A stretch of DNA of 64,000 nucleotides from Actinocorallia populi (GTDB lineage: Bacteria; Actinomycetota; Actinomycetes; Streptosporangiales; Streptosporangiaceae), in the NCBI RefSeq assembly GCF_002995495.1, contig NZ_PVZV01000003.1, positions 248,001 through 312,000 of the forward strand, in the 5' to 3' direction. A program made the translations under genes and the position numbers. Under the pieces are notes generated by a model, which ran no database searches, was not told where the DNA came from, and worked only from the letters and a program-made list of their open reading frames with translations. Each line of letters begins with the position of its first letter. Position 1 is the first letter of the stretch. Below are positions 50,576 to 62,235 of the stretch, in pieces.

Positions 50576-53241
50576 TCGGCGCCCACCGCGTGTTCCACCA
50601 CGTGCAGCGCCTCGGCGATCTTGGCGGGGTCGGCGCCGCCGCCCTGGGCGAGGTCGTCCTTGCCGCCACCGCCGCCGCCCAGCGTCCTGGCGGCCAGCGA
50701 GACCAGCTTCCCGGCCTTGCGGCCCCGCTCGCGGGCGCGCTCGTCGACCGCGACGACCACGACCGGACGGTCCTTGGGCACACCGGTGATCATGACCACG
50801 CAGGGGCGGTCCTGGATCCGGGAGCGCACGTCCACGGCGAGCCTGCGCAGGTCGTCCGCGCCGGTGCCGTCGGGGGCGCGGTGCCCCACGAACGCGATGC
50901 CGTTCACGTCCTTGGCGCCCTGCGCCAGCCCCGCCGAGGCGGCCAGCACCTGCTCGGCGCGCAGCCGCTCCAGGTCCTTCTCGGCCTCGCGCAGCCGGCT
51001 CACCAGGCCAGAGATCCGCTCGGGCAGCTCCTCGCGGCGCGCCTTCACCTGGTCGGCGAGCTGGGAGACCAGCACGCTCTCGCGGGCCAGGAAGCGGAAG
51101 GCGTCCATGCCCACCAGCGCCTCGATGCGGCGCACCCCGGCTCCGATGGACGACTCGCTCATCAGCTTGATCAGGCCGAGCTGGCCCGAGCTGCCCACGT
51201 GCGTGCCGCCGCACAGCTCGCGGGAGTAGTCGCCGACCTCGACGACCCGCACCTCGTCGCCGTACTTCTCGCCGAACAGCGCCATCGCGCCCATCGCCAC
51301 CGCCTCGGTCTGGCTGGTGGTGAACGCCCTGACCTCCAGGTCGTTGATGAGGACCTCGTTGACCTCGTCCTCGACGTCGCGCAGCACCGACGGCGGCACC
51401 GCGCCGGCGGCGGTGAAGTCGAACCGGAAGCGGCCCGGGGAGTTCTCCGAGCCCGCCTGCGCCGCCGACTCGCCCAGCGCCGCGCGGAAGCCCTTGTGGA
51501 CCATGTGGGTGGCGGTGTGCGAGCGGGAGATGGCGTTGCGGCGGGAGACGTCGATCTCGGCCAGCACGGTGTCGCCGGAGCGGGCCACGCCCGAGCGCAC
51601 CCGGCCGCGGTGCACGATGAGGCCGGTCAGCGGCGACTGCACGTCGGTGACCTCGACCTCGGCGCCGCCCAGGAAGCGGATCACCCCGTGGTCGGCGAGC
51701 TGGCCGCCGCCCTCGGCGTAGAAGGGGGTGCGGTCGAGCACCACCTCGACGTCGGTGCCCTCGGGCGCCTCCACGACGTTGGCGCCGTTGACCAGCAGGC
51801 CCACGGCCCGCGCCTCGGCGGTGAAGTCGCGGTAGCCCAGGAAGTCGACGGTGCCGCCGGCCTGCTCCAGCAGGTCGCCCAGCACCGAGACGTCGGCGTT
51901 GCCGGTCTTCTTCTCCCTGGCGTCGCGCTTGGCCCGCTCGCGCTGCTCGGCCATGAGGCGGCGGAAGCCCTCCTCGTCGACGGTCAGGCCCTGCTCGGAC
52001 GCCATCTCCAGGGTGAGCTCGATCGGGAAGCCGTAGGTGTCGTGCAGCTTGAAGGCGTCGGCGCCGCCCACGACCTCGCGGCCGGAGTCCCGGGACTCCT
52101 TCACCGCGACGTCGAAGATGTTCTCACCGGTGCGCAGGGTGCGGGAGAAGCTCTCCTCCTCCGCGTCGATGACGGTGTGGATGTTGGCGGCGGTGCGGAC
52201 GAGCTCGGGGTACTGCTCGCCCATCGCGCCGATCGCGGTGGCGGTCAGCTCGTGCAGCATCCCGCGCTCCTGGCCGCCCAGCAGCCGCAGCTTGCGGACC
52301 GCCCGGCGCAGGATGCGGCGCAGGACGTAGCCGCGGCCCTCGTTGGAGGGGATGATGCCGTCGGAGACCAGCATCATGCCCGCGCGCACGTGGTCGGCCA
52401 CGACGCGCAGCGAGACGTCGTCGTTGCCGTTGGCGCCGTAGCGCGTCTCGGTCAGCTGCGCCGCGCGGTCGAGGACCTTCCACATCGTGTCGGTCTCGTA
52501 GATGTTGTCGACGCCCTGCAGCAGGATGGCCATGCGCTCCAGGCCCATGCCGGTGTCGATGTTCTTGGCCGGCAGGTCGCCCGCGATGTCGAAGTCGACC
52601 TTGCTGCGCACCGCGCCGAGCTGGAACTGCATGAAGACCAGGTTCCAGACCTCGAGGTAGCGGTCCTCGTCGGCCTCGGGGCCGCCCTCGCGCCCGTACT
52701 CGGGGCCGCGGTCGTAGTAGATCTCCGAGCTGGGGCCGCCGGGGCCGGGCACGCCCATGTGCCAGAAGTTGTCGGCCAGGCCGCGGCGCTGGATGCGGTC
52801 CATCGGGACGCCGACGTTCTTGTGCCAGATCTCGGCGGCCTCGTCGTCGTCGTGCAGGACGGTGACCCAGAGCCTGTCCTCGGGGAAGCCGAAGCCGCCG
52901 TCGGACTGCGACCTGGTCAGCAGGTCCCAGGCGAAGGGGATCGCCTGCTCCTTGAAGTAGTCGCCGATGGAGAAGTTGCCCAGCATCTGGAAGAAGGTGG
53001 CGTGCCGGGTGGTCTTGCCGACCTCCTCGATGTCCGGGGTGCGCACGCACTTCTGGCAGCTGGCCATCCGCGGGGCCGGCGGGGTGCGCTGGGCCAGGAA
53101 GTAGGGCTTGAACGGAACCATGCCGGCGGGCACCAGCAGCAGCGTCGGGTCCTCGGCGATGAGGCTCGCCGAGGGCACGAGGGTGTGCCCGTTCTGCTCG
53201 AAGTACCGCAGGTATCGGCGGGCGATCTCAGCCGACTCCAT
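50572..53241 (-). CDS. alaS: alanyl-tRNA synthetase
   Basis: This 889-residue enzyme has class II motifs ([16 protein letters not shown]-like region, [33 protein letters not shown]), the editing domain with [13 protein letters not shown], and [15 protein letters not shown]. The C-terminal coiled-coil and DHHA1-like part ends in [15 protein letters not shown]. It is full length. Confidence 0.96.
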   Translation of the reverse strand: MESAEIARRYLRYFEQNGHTLVPSASLIAEDPTLLLVPAGMVPFKPYFLAQRTPPAPRMASCQKCVRTPDIEEVGKTTRHATFFQMLGNFSIGDYFKEQAIPFAWDLLTRSQSDGGFGFPEDRLWVTVLHDDDEAAEIWHKNVGVPMDRIQRRGLADNFWHMGVPGPGGPSSEIYYDRGPEYGREGGPEADEDRYLEVWNLVFMQFQLGAVRSKVDFDIAGDLPAKNIDTGMGLERMAILLQGVDNIYETDTMWKVLDRAAQLTETRYGANGNDDVSLRVVADHVRAGMMLVSDGIIPSNEGRGYVLRRILRRAVRKLRLLGGQERGMLHELTATAIGAMGEQYPELVRTAANIHTVIDAEEESFSRTLRTGENIFDVAVKESRDSGREVVGGADAFKLHDTYGFPIELTLEMASEQGLTVDEEGFRRLMAEQRERAKRDAREKKTGNADVSVLGDLLEQAGGTVDFLGYRDFTAEARAVGLLVNGANVVEAPEGTDVEVVLDRTPFYAEGGGQLADHGVIRFLGGAEVEVTDVQSPLTGLIVHRGRVRSGVARSGDTVLAEIDVSRRNAISRSHTATHMVHKGFRAALGESAAQAGSENSPGRFRFDFTAAGAVPPSVLRDVEDEVNEVLINDLEVRAFTTSQTEAVAMGAMALFGEKYGDEVRVVEVGDYSRELCGGTHVGSSGQLGLIKLMSESSIGAGVRRIEALVGMDAFRFLARESVLVSQLADQVKARREELPERISGLVSRLREAEKDLERLRAEQVLAASAGLAQGAKDVNGIAFVGHRAPDGTGADDLRRLAVDVRSRIQDRPCVVMITGVPKDRPVVVVAVDERARERGRKAGKLVSLAARTLGGGGGGKDDLAQGGGADPAKIAEALHVVEHAVGAE

Positions 53242-53599
53242 GTGTTCCGTCCTTGATGTCGTCGTGGTTGTCGTTGTGGTCGAGGGCGCGGAGCTCGCGG
53301 GCTTCGACGGGCCGCGCCTGCAGGATCCGGATCGGCCGGGCCCGCCGGGGGTCCACCGGAGGCTCCTGGTCCAGCCGGATGGCCTCGTTCAGCTCGGCCT
53401 CGCGCTCGGCCATGTGGGCCCGCACCTCGTCGGCGAACTCGCGCAGCCTGTCCCCCGTGGTGCTCCCGGTCTTCACCGCGTTCTCCACGGCGCGGACCGC
53501 GAGGTTCTCCGGGGCGAGGCTGCGGGCGAAGCGCATCGCCCTGCGCTGGGCGTACAGGGCGGTGCCCGCGCCCACCGTGAGCCAGAAGAGACGTTTCAT
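53228..53599 (-). CDS. DUF6167-like hypothetical protein
   Basis: This 123-residue protein has a short N-terminal hydrophobic segment ([15 protein letters not shown]) and a charged tail ([19 protein letters not shown]). It lies between the DUF948 gene and alaS, overlapping each by a few bases, the usual actinobacterial order. Function unknown. Confidence 0.75.
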   Translation of the reverse strand: MKRLFWLTVGAGTALYAQRRAMRFARSLAPENLAVRAVENAVKTGSTTGDRLREFADEVRAHMAEREAELNEAIRLDQEPPVDPRRARPIRILQARPVEARELRALDHNDNHDDIKDGTHGVG

Positions 53600-53994
53600 C
53601 TGCGCCCTCCCTTGCGCTGGGCCGGCAGCTGGGGCCGTGCCGGGGGGCTCGGGCGGCTGAGCGCCCTGCGCACCCCGTAGGAGAACGCCGCGGCCTTCAC
53701 CAGCGGTCCGCTGACCACCGAGGTCATCACGGTGGTGACCGCCGAGACGTTCTGGGTGACCCCCGCCATCTGCTTGGTGATCACATCGGTGCGGTCGAGC
53801 TGCTCGCCCGCCTGCTCCACCGTGCGGGCCATCTCCTCCAGCAGCGGGGCCGCCTGGTCGCCCAGCTCGGCCACGAGCTCGGTGGTCTCCCGCAGCAGCC
53901 GGGCCAGCCGCAGCAGGACCAGCACCAGGAAGGAGACCAGGACCGCCCAGAAGACGGCGATGATGAGACCTGCGAGCTGTCCACCAGTGAGCAT
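53596..53994 (-). CDS. DUF948 membrane protein
   Basis: This 132-residue protein has one membrane segment (LIIAVFWAVLVSFLVLVLL) and a long helix (LVAELGDQAAPLLEEMARTV), then a basic tail. ATGA overlap links it to the next gene. DUF948 proteins are thought to be envelope or general stress proteins. Confidence 0.82.
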   Translation of the reverse strand: MLTGGQLAGLIIAVFWAVLVSFLVLVLLRLARLLRETTELVAELGDQAAPLLEEMARTVEQAGEQLDRTDVITKQMAGVTQNVSAVTTVMTSVVSGPLVKAAAFSYGVRRALSRPSPPARPQLPAQRKGGRR

Positions 53995-54126
53995 CCGGGT
54001 CTTCCCATCACAGTTCGTCGAGCCCCCGCACGGGGCGATCGGGCCGGAGCCCGTGTTCCACGGACCTTATCGCGTGCGGGCTGCTCAGAAGGCGAGCCGG
54101 CTGCCGGGCACCGGGCCGTCTCCAGC

Positions 54127-55434
54127 CTAACGGCCCCGGAGAACAGTTCTAATACGCTCCAGCACCTCGGTCCACCGGGTTTCCGCCCCGTGCCTGGTGG
54201 GGCGGTAGTAGCGCCGGTCGACCAGTTCGTCGGGGGCGTACTGCTGGGCGACGACCCCGCCGGGGTGGTCGTGGGCGTAGAGGTAGCCCTTGCCGTGGCC
54301 GAGCTTCTCGGCGCCCCGGTAGTGGGCGTCGCGCAGGTGGCCGGGCACGTGGCCCGCGGCGCCCCGGCGCACGTCCGCCATCGCCTCGTCGATCGCGGTG
54401 ATCACGGCGTTGGACTTGGGCGCCAGCGACAGGTGGATCACCGCCTGTGCCAGGTTGATCCGCGCCTCGGGCAGGCCGACGTGCTCGACGGCCTTGGCGG
54501 CGGCCACCGCCGTCTGCAGGGCCGTGGGGTCGGCCATGCCGATGTCCTCGCTGGCGTGGACGATCAGCCGCCGGGCGATGAACCGGGCGTCCTCCCCCGC
54601 CACGATCATCCGGGCCAGGTAGTGCAGGGCGGCGTCCACGTCGCTGCCCCTGATGCTCTTGATGAAGGCGCTGATCACGTCGTAGTGCTGGTCGCCGTCG
54701 CGGTCGTAGCGCACCGCCGCCCGGTCGACGGCCTTCTCCAGGACGTCCACGGTGATCTCCCCGTCCGCCGCGACCAGGGCGGCGGCCTCCAGGTAGGTCA
54801 GGGAGCGCCGGGCGTCCCCACCGGCGAGCCTGACGAGGTGGTCCTCGGCCTCCCCGGTCAGTACCGCCCGGATGCCCCGTTCGTCCGTCAGCGCGCGTCT
54901 GAGGACCGCACGCACCTGCTCGTCGCCCAGGGGCTGGAGGGTCAGCAGCAGCGAGCGGGACAGCAGGGGGCTGTTGACCGAGAAGAACGGGTTCTCGGTG
55001 GTGGCGCCGATGAACGAGACCCAGCGGTTCTCCACCGCGGGCAGCAGGGCGTCCTGCTGCGCCTTGTTGAAGCGGTGGACCTCGTCGACGAACAGCAGGG
55101 TGTGGCGGCCGGACATGCCCAGCTCCCGCTTGGCCCGGTCGATGGCCTCCCTGACCTGCTTCACGCCGTCGGAGACCGCGGAGATCTCCACGAAGCGGCG
55201 CTCGGAGGCCCTGCTGATCACCGTGGCCAGAGTGGTCTTGCCGGTCCCGGGCGGGCCCCACAGCACCAGCGACATCGGCGCGTCCCGCTCGACGAGCTGC
55301 CTGATCGGCGTGCCGGGGCCGGTCAGGTGCTCCTGCCCGACGACCTCGTCCAGGGCGCGGGGGCGCATCCGCACGGCCAGGGGCTCGTTGGCCCGCTGGG
55401 CGTCCTCCGCGGGGACGTCGAACAAGCTGTCCAT
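54127..55434 (-). CDS. rarA: replication-associated recombination protein RarA
   Basis: This 435-residue AAA+ ATPase has [14 protein letters not shown], Walker [14 protein letters not shown], Walker [20 protein letters not shown], sensor region [13 protein letters not shown] and C-terminal [19 protein letters not shown] and the [15 protein letters not shown] end. It matches RarA/MgsA, which acts at stalled forks. Confidence 0.94.
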   Translation of the reverse strand: MDSLFDVPAEDAQRANEPLAVRMRPRALDEVVGQEHLTGPGTPIRQLVERDAPMSLVLWGPPGTGKTTLATVISRASERRFVEISAVSDGVKQVREAIDRAKRELGMSGRHTLLFVDEVHRFNKAQQDALLPAVENRWVSFIGATTENPFFSVNSPLLSRSLLLTLQPLGDEQVRAVLRRALTDERGIRAVLTGEAEDHLVRLAGGDARRSLTYLEAAALVAADGEITVDVLEKAVDRAAVRYDRDGDQHYDVISAFIKSIRGSDVDAALHYLARMIVAGEDARFIARRLIVHASEDIGMADPTALQTAVAAAKAVEHVGLPEARINLAQAVIHLSLAPKSNAVITAIDEAMADVRRGAAGHVPGHLRDAHYRGAEKLGHGKGYLYAHDHPGGVVAQQYAPDELVDRRYYRPTRHGAETRWTEVLERIRTVLRGR

Positions 55435-55498
55435 AAGGTGACACTATCCGGCGCAGTCCAGAAGCGGCGTAGCGGTTGACAGAGCGACCGGAACGGGA

Positions 55499-56095
55499 GT
55501 GACGTTGTCCTTCATGACTCGGGAGCCCAGCGGATACGACCGCGCCCTCGACCTGTTCGAGGGCGTCGTCGTCGGCGTTCCGGCGGGCGCCTGGGACCTG
55601 CCGTCCCCGTGCGAGGCCTGGAGCGCCCGCGACCTGCTCGGCCATGTGATCGGCGGCCAGCTGGAGATCATCGCGCTGATCGGGCGGACTGAGCCCCCCG
55701 ACGCCGCGGACGATCCCGGCCGGCTCGCCGGGGACGACCCGGTGGGCGCCTGGCGGCGGGCCAGGGCCGCCTGCGCCGCCGCCCTCACCCCCGCGGCGCT
55801 GGCCACCCCCATCCCGTTCGGCGGGTTCGGCGAGCTGCCGCTGCGCGACCTGCTCGACACCTACGTGCTGGAGCTGCTGGTCCACGCCTGGGACCTGGCC
55901 CGCGCCGCCGGGCTGGCGGTGCGGCTCGACGCCGACCTGGTCCACCGCGCCTCCGCCACGGCCCAGGTGATCGGCACCACCATGCGCAAGGAGGGCATGC
56001 TCGGCCCGGCGCTGACCCCGCCGCGCGGCGCGGGCGAGCTCACCCGGCTGCTGGCCTTCCTCGGCCGTGACGAGAGCGCCTTCCCCGAGGCCTGA
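55499..56095 (+). CDS. TIGR03086-type (maleylpyruvate isomerase-like) protein
   Basis: This 198-residue protein has the DinB/mycothiol-dependent layout: a four-helix bundle with PSPCEAWSARDLLGHVIGGQ (His), and LLDTYVLELLVHAWDLARAAG (His). Family members use mycothiol and a metal. Substrate unknown. GTG start at 55499. Confidence 0.85.
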   Translation: MTLSFMTREPSGYDRALDLFEGVVVGVPAGAWDLPSPCEAWSARDLLGHVIGGQLEIIALIGRTEPPDAADDPGRLAGDDPVGAWRRARAACAAALTPAALATPIPFGGFGELPLRDLLDTYVLELLVHAWDLARAAGLAVRLDADLVHRASATAQVIGTTMRKEGMLGPALTPPRGAGELTRLLAFLGRDESAFPEA

Positions 56096-56113
56096 GGACC
56101 CCCGGAAAAGGGG

Positions 56114-56145
56114 GGACCCGCACGGCCTCGCGGCCGCGCGGGTCC
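56114..56145. terminator. hairpin between convergent genes
   Basis: GGACCCGC and GCGGGTCC pair around a GC-rich loop, 19 bases from one stop and 20 from the other of two convergent genes. No T-run follows, so it is a stem-only terminator candidate. Confidence 0.45.
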
Positions 56146-56164
56146 TGCGCCCGCGTGCGGGGCG

Positions 56165-57421
56165 TCAGCCGGTGAACTCCGCGAGGGTGCGCTCGGCCTC
56201 CTCCAGCCAGGCGCGGCGGGCCGTCAGCGCCTCCTGGGCGTCCTTGACGCCCTTGGCGTTGTTCGCCGCCTCGGCCTTGGCCAGCTTCTTCTCCAGCTGC
56301 TCGATCGACGAGCGCAGCTGCGCCACCGTGGCCTCGGCACGCGCCCTGGCCTCGGGGTTGCTGCGCCGCCACTCGGACTCCTCGGCCTGGCGGACGGCCT
56401 CCTCGACCTTGCGCAGCCGGCCCTCGAGCCGGTCGCGGTCGGCGCGCGGGACCATGCCCGCGGCCTCCCAGCGCTCCTGGATCGAGCGCAGCGCCTGCCG
56501 GGTCTGGCGGACGTTGCCCACCGGAACGAGGCGCTCGGCCTCCTCCAGCAGCTTCTCCTTGACCTCGGCGTTGCCGGCGAACTCCGCGTCCCGCTCGTCG
56601 AAGGCGGCCTTGCGGGCGTTGAAGAAGACGTCCTGGGCGCCCTTGAAGCGGCCCCACAGCTCGTCCTCGACCTCACGCGAGGCGCGCCCGGCGTTCTTCC
56701 AGCGGCGCATCAGCTCGCGGTAGGCCGCGGCGGTGTCGTTCCACTGGGTGGAGCCGGAGATCGCCTCGGCCTCGGCGACCAGACGCTCCTTCTCCGCCTG
56801 CGCGACGGCCCGCTGGTCCTCCAGGGAGGAGAAGTAGGCCTTGCGGCGCTTGGTGAAGGCGTTGCGCGCCGACGACAGCCGCTTCCACAGCACCGTCTCG
56901 GTGGCGCGGTCGATGCGCTCGGCCGCCTTCCACTCCTCGACGAGCTGGCGCAGCCGCTCGCCGCCGTTCTTCCAGTGGGTCTCCTCGGTGGCCAGGCGCT
57001 CGGCCTCGGCGACGATGCGCTCCTTGACCTCCTTGGCGGCGGAGCGGGCGTGGTCGCGCTGGACCTTCAGCTCCTCGCGCTTCTTGCCCGCCACCTCGCC
57101 CAGCGCGTCCAGCCGGCGCAGCAGCGAGTCGAGGTCGCCGACCGCGTTGGCGTCCACGACCGACTCGCGCAGCCGCTCGATGCTGCTGGCCGCCTGGGCG
57201 GGGGCCAGGTCGGTGGTCCTGATGCGCTGCTCGAGCAGCCCGATCTCGGTGGCGAGCGAGTCGTACTTGCGCTTGAAGTAGGCAAGGGCCTCCTCAGCGG
57301 CGCCCGCCTGCCAGGAACCCACGACCCTCTCGCCGTCCGCGGTCTTCACGTAGACCGTGCCCTCTTCGTCGACACGGCCCCACGGATCTGTGGCGCTGGA
57401 CACCCTTGCCTCCTGCGTCAT
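56165..57421 (-). CDS. DUF349 protein
   Basis: This 418-residue protein is almost entirely helical. It contains repeated DUF349 units marked by W..... W and phenylalanine positions (KRLSSARNAFTKRRKAYFSS and GRFKGAQDVFFNARKAAFDE). Its N-terminus is PWGRVDEEGTVYVKTADGER. The family is common in actinobacteria and its role is unresolved; helical scaffold functions are discussed. Confidence 0.87.
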   Translation of the reverse strand: MTQEARVSSATDPWGRVDEEGTVYVKTADGERVVGSWQAGAAEEALAYFKRKYDSLATEIGLLEQRIRTTDLAPAQAASSIERLRESVVDANAVGDLDSLLRRLDALGEVAGKKREELKVQRDHARSAAKEVKERIVAEAERLATEETHWKNGGERLRQLVEEWKAAERIDRATETVLWKRLSSARNAFTKRRKAYFSSLEDQRAVAQAEKERLVAEAEAISGSTQWNDTAAAYRELMRRWKNAGRASREVEDELWGRFKGAQDVFFNARKAAFDERDAEFAGNAEVKEKLLEEAERLVPVGNVRQTRQALRSIQERWEAAGMVPRADRDRLEGRLRKVEEAVRQAEESEWRRSNPEARARAEATVAQLRSSIEQLEKKLAKAEAANNAKGVKDAQEALTARRAWLEEAERTLAEFTG

Positions 57422-57474
57422 GGCCCGAACTGCCGGATGTGTTTTTCGGGCCTATCAAACACTAGCGCCCCGAG

Positions 57475-58257
57475 TCACTCATTCTTGGCGATCGAGATGC
57501 TGTTGATTTCAACCTTCTTCTTGGGCTTGCCGTCGCTCGGGGGCTCGGAGCCCGCCTCGGCGACGTCCTCGACCTTGTCGAGGCCCGAGGAGACCGTACC
57601 GAAGATGCTGTAGTCGGCCGGAAGGTCGTCCCAGTCCTTGTAGACGATGAAGAACTGGCTCCCGTTGGTGCCGGGGCCGGCGTTCGCCATCGCCAGGACG
57701 CCCTTCTTGTACTTCGCGCCCTCGGTGTTCTCGTTGGCGAACTCATACCCCGGACCGCCCGAGCCCGACCCCGTGGGGTCGCCGCACTGCAGGACGTTGC
57801 CGGTCAGGCGGTGGCACTCGGTGCCGTCGAAGTACTTCTCCGCCGCCAGGTGGGCGAAGGAGTTGACGGTGCAGGGCGCGTTCTCGCCGTCCAGAGTGAA
57901 GGTCATCTCGCCGACCGAGGTCTTGACCGTGGCCTTCACGTCGCCGTCGTGGGCGGGCTTGACGGGGGGCATGCCGACGTCCTTGGCGGCCTTCTCGCCG
58001 CTCGCGGGCTCGGTGTAGAGGCACTCGCCGGGCTTGGCGGTCGGCGCCGCCACCGTCGGGTCGTCCGCGAGCTCGTCCTCGCCGCCCTTGGTGATGGCGT
58101 AGGCGGCGCCGGCGACGCCCAGGACCACCACCGCCGTGGCGACGGCCGCTCCGATCACGCTGCGCCGCTTGGCCGCGGCCTCCTCGGCGGCGCGGCGCTC
58201 CTGCTGGCGCTCATAGCGCTGGCGCGCGAGTTCCTTCTTGCGGTCCTTGCCGGCCAC
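57475..58257 (-). CDS. peptidylprolyl isomerase (cyclophilin), membrane-anchored
   Basis: This 260-residue protein has a basic cytoplasmic stretch (KDRKKELARQRYERQQERR), one membrane span (VIGAAVATAVVVLGVAGAAY), and an extracytoplasmic cyclophilin domain: GEMTFTLDGENAPCTVNSF, YFDGTECHRLTGN, GPGTNGSQFFIVYKD and FGTVSSGLDKVEDVA. GTG 58257 follows AGGGGAGG. This gene normally lies near rel in actinobacteria, as here. Confidence 0.92.
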   Translation of the reverse strand: MAGKDRKKELARQRYERQQERRAAEEAAAKRRSVIGAAVATAVVVLGVAGAAYAITKGGEDELADDPTVAAPTAKPGECLYTEPASGEKAAKDVGMPPVKPAHDGDVKATVKTSVGEMTFTLDGENAPCTVNSFAHLAAEKYFDGTECHRLTGNVLQCGDPTGSGSGGPGYEFANENTEGAKYKKGVLAMANAGPGTNGSQFFIVYKDWDDLPADYSIFGTVSSGLDKVEDVAEAGSEPPSDGKPKKKVEINSISIAKNE

Positions 58258-58460
58258 TGCGGCTGCCTCCCCTGTTCTCCCTTGCCGTACGCTGATGATG
58301 ATCAGTGCAGGGCATCGTAGCGGTCTCCGATCCCGCGCGCCTCCCCCGCGTGACACGCGGAACTCGTTCGCGGAGGGGCCTGACCCCCCGGTAGGCTCGG
58401 GATCACCTTCCGTGCATCCAAGCGGCCCCAGCATAAGGGGCGCATACAGAGAGGCAGAAC

Positions 58461-59147
58461 GTGCTCGTCGCCGGGTTTCCCGCAGGCTCCTTCGCCACCA
58501 ACTGCTACGTGGTGGCGCCGGCCGCGGGCGAGGAGTGCGTGGTCATCGACCCCGGGCAGGACGCGACCGACGGCGTCGAGGAGATCCTGCGCGAGCACCG
58601 GCTCAAGCCGGTCGCGGTGATCCTCACGCACGGCCATCTGGACCACGTGTGGTCGGTCGCCCCCGTCTGCGGGGCGCGCGACGTGCCTGCGTTCATCCAT
58701 CCCGACGACCGCGACCTGCTCTCGGATCCGGCCAAGGGCTTCGGGGTGACCTCCGCCCAGCTGTTCGGCGGGCTCACCCTGAGCGAGCCGGACGACGTGC
58801 GCGAGCTGAGCGACGGCGCCGTGCTGGAACTGGCGGGGCTGGAGCTGACCGTCGACCACGCGCCGGGCCATACGCCCGGGTCGGTGACGTTCCGCACGCC
58901 CTTCGAGGACGTGCAGGTGATGTTCTCCGGCGACCTGCTGTTCGCCGGATCCATCGGCCGCACCGACCTGCCGGGCGGCGACCACCAGGCCATCCTGCGC
59001 AGCCTGGCCCGGGTCTGCCTGCCCCTGCCGGACGAGACCGTGGTGCTGCCCGGACACGGACCCCAGACGACCATCGGCCGTGAGCGCGTGAGCAATCCGT
59101 ACATGTCGGATCTAGCTCCCAGCGAAGGCCCCGGACGAGGCTTCTGA
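58461..59147 (+). CDS. glyoxalase II-like metallo-beta-lactamase protein
   Basis: This 228-residue hydrolase has ILTHGHLDHVWSV (HxHxDH), HAPGHTPGSV (His), FSGDLLFAGSIGRTDLPG (Asp) and VLPGHGPQT (His), the full dinuclear metal set. It lies in the conserved stretch before hisS, 6 bases upstream. Substrate unknown. Confidence 0.92.
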   Translation: MLVAGFPAGSFATNCYVVAPAAGEECVVIDPGQDATDGVEEILREHRLKPVAVILTHGHLDHVWSVAPVCGARDVPAFIHPDDRDLLSDPAKGFGVTSAQLFGGLTLSEPDDVRELSDGAVLELAGLELTVDHAPGHTPGSVTFRTPFEDVQVMFSGDLLFAGSIGRTDLPGGDHQAILRSLARVCLPLPDETVVLPGHGPQTTIGRERVSNPYMSDLAPSEGPGRGF

Positions 59148-59153
59148 TCTTCC

Positions 59154-60413
59154 ATGAGCACTTTCCAGGCCCCCAAGGGGGTCAGTGAGTACGTTCCGCC
59201 GCGCTCGGCGGCGTTCCTCGCCGCCCGCGACGCCTTCGCGGCCGCCGCGGGCCGGGCCGGCTACTCCTATCTGGAGCTGCCGGTCTTCGAGGACACCCAG
59301 CTGTTCGCCCGCGGCGTCGGCGAGTCCACCGACGTGGTGAACAAGGAGATGTACACCTTCACCGACCGGGGCGACCGCTCGATCACGCTCCGGCCGGAGA
59401 TCACCGCGGGGGCGCTGCGCTCGGTGCTGGAGCACAACCTGCACCGGGGCGCGCTGCCGGTGAAGGTCTGGGCCGTCGGCCCCGTCTTCCGCTACGAGCA
59501 GCCCCAGTCCGGCCGGTACCGGCAGTTCTACCAGGTCGACCTGGAGGCCCTGGGCTCGCAGGACCCGGCGATCGACGCCGAGACCATCGCCCTGGCCTGG
59601 GACTACTACCGCGAGCTGGGCCTGCGCCGGACCGCCCTGCACCTGAACACCCTGGGCGACGCCGAGTGCCGTCCCGCCTACCGTGCCTCCCTGCAGTCCT
59701 TCCTGCGCGGCCTGGACCTCGATGAGGACACCCGCCGCCGGGTGGAGCTCAACCCGCTGCGCGTCCTGGACGACAAGCGGCCCGAGGTGATCGCCCAGCT
59801 CGGCGACGCCCCGCTGATCGCCGACCACCTGTGCGCGGCCTGCAAGGCCCACTACGACCGGGTCCGCGAGCTGCTGGCCGACCTGTCGATCCCGTGGACC
59901 GAGAACCCGCGGCTGGTGCGCGGCCTGGACTACTACACCCGCACCCTGTTCGAGTTCGACCACCCGCTGCTGGGCGCCCAGTCGGGCATCGGCGGCGGCG
60001 GCCGGTACGACGGCCTGTCGGAGACCATCGGCGGCCCGCCGCTGCCCGGCATCGGCTTCGGCCTCGGCCTGGACCGCACGGTCCTGGCGATGGAGGCCGA
60101 GCGGGTCCCCGCGGTGACCGGCGCCTGCGTCCAGGTCTACGGGGTGGCGCTGGGCGACCAGGCCGCCCGCGAGATCTTCAAGCTGGTCACCGGGCTGCGG
60201 CGGGCCGGGATCGCCGCCGACCAGGGCTTCGGCGGGCGCAGCATGAAGGCGGGCATGAAGGGCGCGGACCGCTCCGGCGCCGCCTACGCCCTGATCCTCG
60301 GCGAGCGAGATCTGGCCGCCGGGTCCGTGCAGCTCAAGGACCTGGCCACCGGCGACCAGACCGCCGTCCCGCTCACCGACATCATCGACGTTCTCAAAGG
60401 AAAGCTCTCATGA
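59154..60413 (+). CDS. hisS: histidyl-tRNA synthetase
   Basis: This 419-residue class II enzyme has [15 protein letters not shown] (motif 1-2 region), [19 protein letters not shown] (motif 2), [15 protein letters not shown] (histidine A) and GGGGRYDGL with [10 protein letters not shown] (motif 3). TGA overlaps the aspS ATG. Confidence 0.96.
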   Translation: MSTFQAPKGVSEYVPPRSAAFLAARDAFAAAAGRAGYSYLELPVFEDTQLFARGVGESTDVVNKEMYTFTDRGDRSITLRPEITAGALRSVLEHNLHRGALPVKVWAVGPVFRYEQPQSGRYRQFYQVDLEALGSQDPAIDAETIALAWDYYRELGLRRTALHLNTLGDAECRPAYRASLQSFLRGLDLDEDTRRRVELNPLRVLDDKRPEVIAQLGDAPLIADHLCAACKAHYDRVRELLADLSIPWTENPRLVRGLDYYTRTLFEFDHPLLGAQSGIGGGGRYDGLSETIGGPPLPGIGFGLGLDRTVLAMEAERVPAVTGACVQVYGVALGDQAAREIFKLVTGLRRAGIAADQGFGGRSMKAGMKGADRSGAAYALILGERDLAAGSVQLKDLATGDQTAVPLTDIIDVLKGKLS

Positions 60414-62161
60414 TTCGCACGCACGAGGCCGGCTCTCTCCGGGCGGAGCACGCCGGCACGCAGGTCGTGCTGGCCGGCTGGGTGGCGCGCCGCCGCGACC
60501 ACGGCGGGGTCACCTTCATCGACCTGCGCGACGCCTCCGGCACCGTCCAGGTCGTCTTCCGCGAGGAGGACGCCGCGCACGACCTGCGCTCGGAGTTCTG
60601 CGTGAAGATCACCGGCTCGGTCCGGATCCGGCCCGAGGGCAACGAGAACCCTGAACTGCCGACCGGCTCGGTCGAGGTCGTGGCCGACGAGATCGAGGTG
60701 CTCTCGGAGTCCGCTCCGCTGCCCTTCCCCATCGAGGGCGACGTCAACGTCAACGAGGAGGCGCGGCTGCGGCACCGCTACCTCGACATCCGCCGGGAGT
60801 CCTCGGCCAAGGCGCTGCGGGCCCGCTCCGAGGCGACGTTCCTCATCCGCGAGGTGCTGCGCGAGCAGGGCTTCGTCGACGTGGAGACCCCGACGCTGAC
60901 CCGCTCCACCCCCGAGGGCGCGCGCGACTTCCTGGTGCCGGTGCGGCTCAAGCCCGGCCACTGGTACGCGCTGCCGCAGTCCCCGCAGCTGTTCAAGCAG
61001 CTGCTCATGGTCGCCGGGCTGGAGAAGTACTACCAGATCGCCCGCTGCTACCGGGACGAGGACTTCCGCGCCGACCGGCAGCCGGAGTTCACCCAGGTCG
61101 ACATCGAGATGTCCTTCGTCGACCAGGAGGACGTCCTGGCCGTCGGCGAGGCGCTGGTGGCCCGGGTCTGGAAGGAGCTGGCCGGCTACGAGGTGCCGCT
61201 GCCGCTGCCGCGGATGACCTACGCCGAGGCCATGGCCAAGTACGGCTCCGACAAGCCCGACGTGCGCTTCGGCCAGGAGCTGGTCGACCTCACCGGTTAC
61301 TTCAGCGGCACCGAGTTCCGCGTCTTCCAGGCCGAGCACGTCGGCGCGGTCGTCATGCCCGGCGGCGCCTCCCAGACCCGCAAGGAGCTGGACGCCTGGC
61401 AGGACTGGGCCAAGGCGCGCGGCGCCCGCGGCCTGGCCTACGTGCTGGTCGAGCCGGACGGCTCGCTGCGCGGCCCGGTCGCCAAGAACCTCTCCGCCGA
61501 GCACCTGGCGGGCCTGGCCGCCACGGTCGGCGCCGCTCCGGGCGACGCGATCTTCTTCGCGGCCGACCGCCGCCACAAGGCCCTGGACCTGCTGGGCGCG
61601 GCGCGGCTGGAGATCGGCCGCCGCTGCGGCCTGATCGACGAGTCGGCGTGGAAGTTCCTGTGGGTGGTGGACTTCCCGATGTTCGAGCCGATCGAGGACG
61701 ACAAGGGCGAGCAGACCGGCTGGCACGCGGTGCACCACCCGTTCACCGCGCCCACCGCCGAGAGCCTGGAGACCTTCGACAAGGACCCCGGGTCGGCCCT
61801 GTCCAACGCCTACGACCTGGTGCTCAACGGCACCGAGCTGGGCGGCGGCTCGATCCGCATCCACCGCAAGGACGTCCAGGAGCGCGCGTTCGCCGCGATC
61901 GGCCTGCCCGAGGAGGAGGCGCAGTCCCAGTTCGGCTTCCTGCTGGAGGCCTTCAACTACGGGCCGCCCCCGCACGGCGGCATCGCGCTGGGCCTGGACC
62001 GCCTGGTCACGCTGCTCATCGGCGCCGAGAGCATCCGCGAGGTGATCGCCTTCCCCAAGGCCGCCTCCGGCCTCGACCCGCTCACCGCGGCGCCCACCCC
62101 GATCACCGCGCAGCAGCGCAGGGAGGCCGGGATCGACGCCCCGGTCAAGCCGCAGGGCTGA
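60410..62161 (+). CDS. aspS: aspartyl-tRNA synthetase
   Basis: This 583-residue class II enzyme has the N-terminal OB-fold ([20 protein letters not shown]), [39 protein letters not shown] (motif 2), the bacterial insertion domain, and [13 protein letters not shown] (motif 3). ATG at 60410 lies in the hisS stop (ATGA). It is of the long bacterial type. Confidence 0.96.
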   Translation: MIRTHEAGSLRAEHAGTQVVLAGWVARRRDHGGVTFIDLRDASGTVQVVFREEDAAHDLRSEFCVKITGSVRIRPEGNENPELPTGSVEVVADEIEVLSESAPLPFPIEGDVNVNEEARLRHRYLDIRRESSAKALRARSEATFLIREVLREQGFVDVETPTLTRSTPEGARDFLVPVRLKPGHWYALPQSPQLFKQLLMVAGLEKYYQIARCYRDEDFRADRQPEFTQVDIEMSFVDQEDVLAVGEALVARVWKELAGYEVPLPLPRMTYAEAMAKYGSDKPDVRFGQELVDLTGYFSGTEFRVFQAEHVGAVVMPGGASQTRKELDAWQDWAKARGARGLAYVLVEPDGSLRGPVAKNLSAEHLAGLAATVGAAPGDAIFFAADRRHKALDLLGAARLEIGRRCGLIDESAWKFLWVVDFPMFEPIEDDKGEQTGWHAVHHPFTAPTAESLETFDKDPGSALSNAYDLVLNGTELGGGSIRIHRKDVQERAFAAIGLPEEEAQSQFGFLLEAFNYGPPPHGGIALGLDRLVTLLIGAESIREVIAFPKAASGLDPLTAAPTPITAQQRREAGIDAPVKPQG

Positions 62162-62174
62162 TCGGACGGACCCG

Positions 62175-62210
62175 AAAGGGGCGGGAGCACACCGTGCTCC
62201 CGCCCCTTTT
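62175..62210. terminator. bidirectional intrinsic terminator after aspS
   Basis: AAAGGGGCGGGAGCAC pairs perfectly with GTGCTCCCGCCCCTTT around ACC, followed by T on the plus strand and, symmetrically, by A's on the other side. It serves aspS and the convergent methyltransferase gene. Confidence 0.9.
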
Positions 62211-62235
62211 CGTTCATCCGGCTGCCGCGCCGGAC

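Noticed and set aside
50590-53256. 888-residue plus-strand frame opposite alaS
   Set aside because: Antisense shadow caused by high third-position GC.
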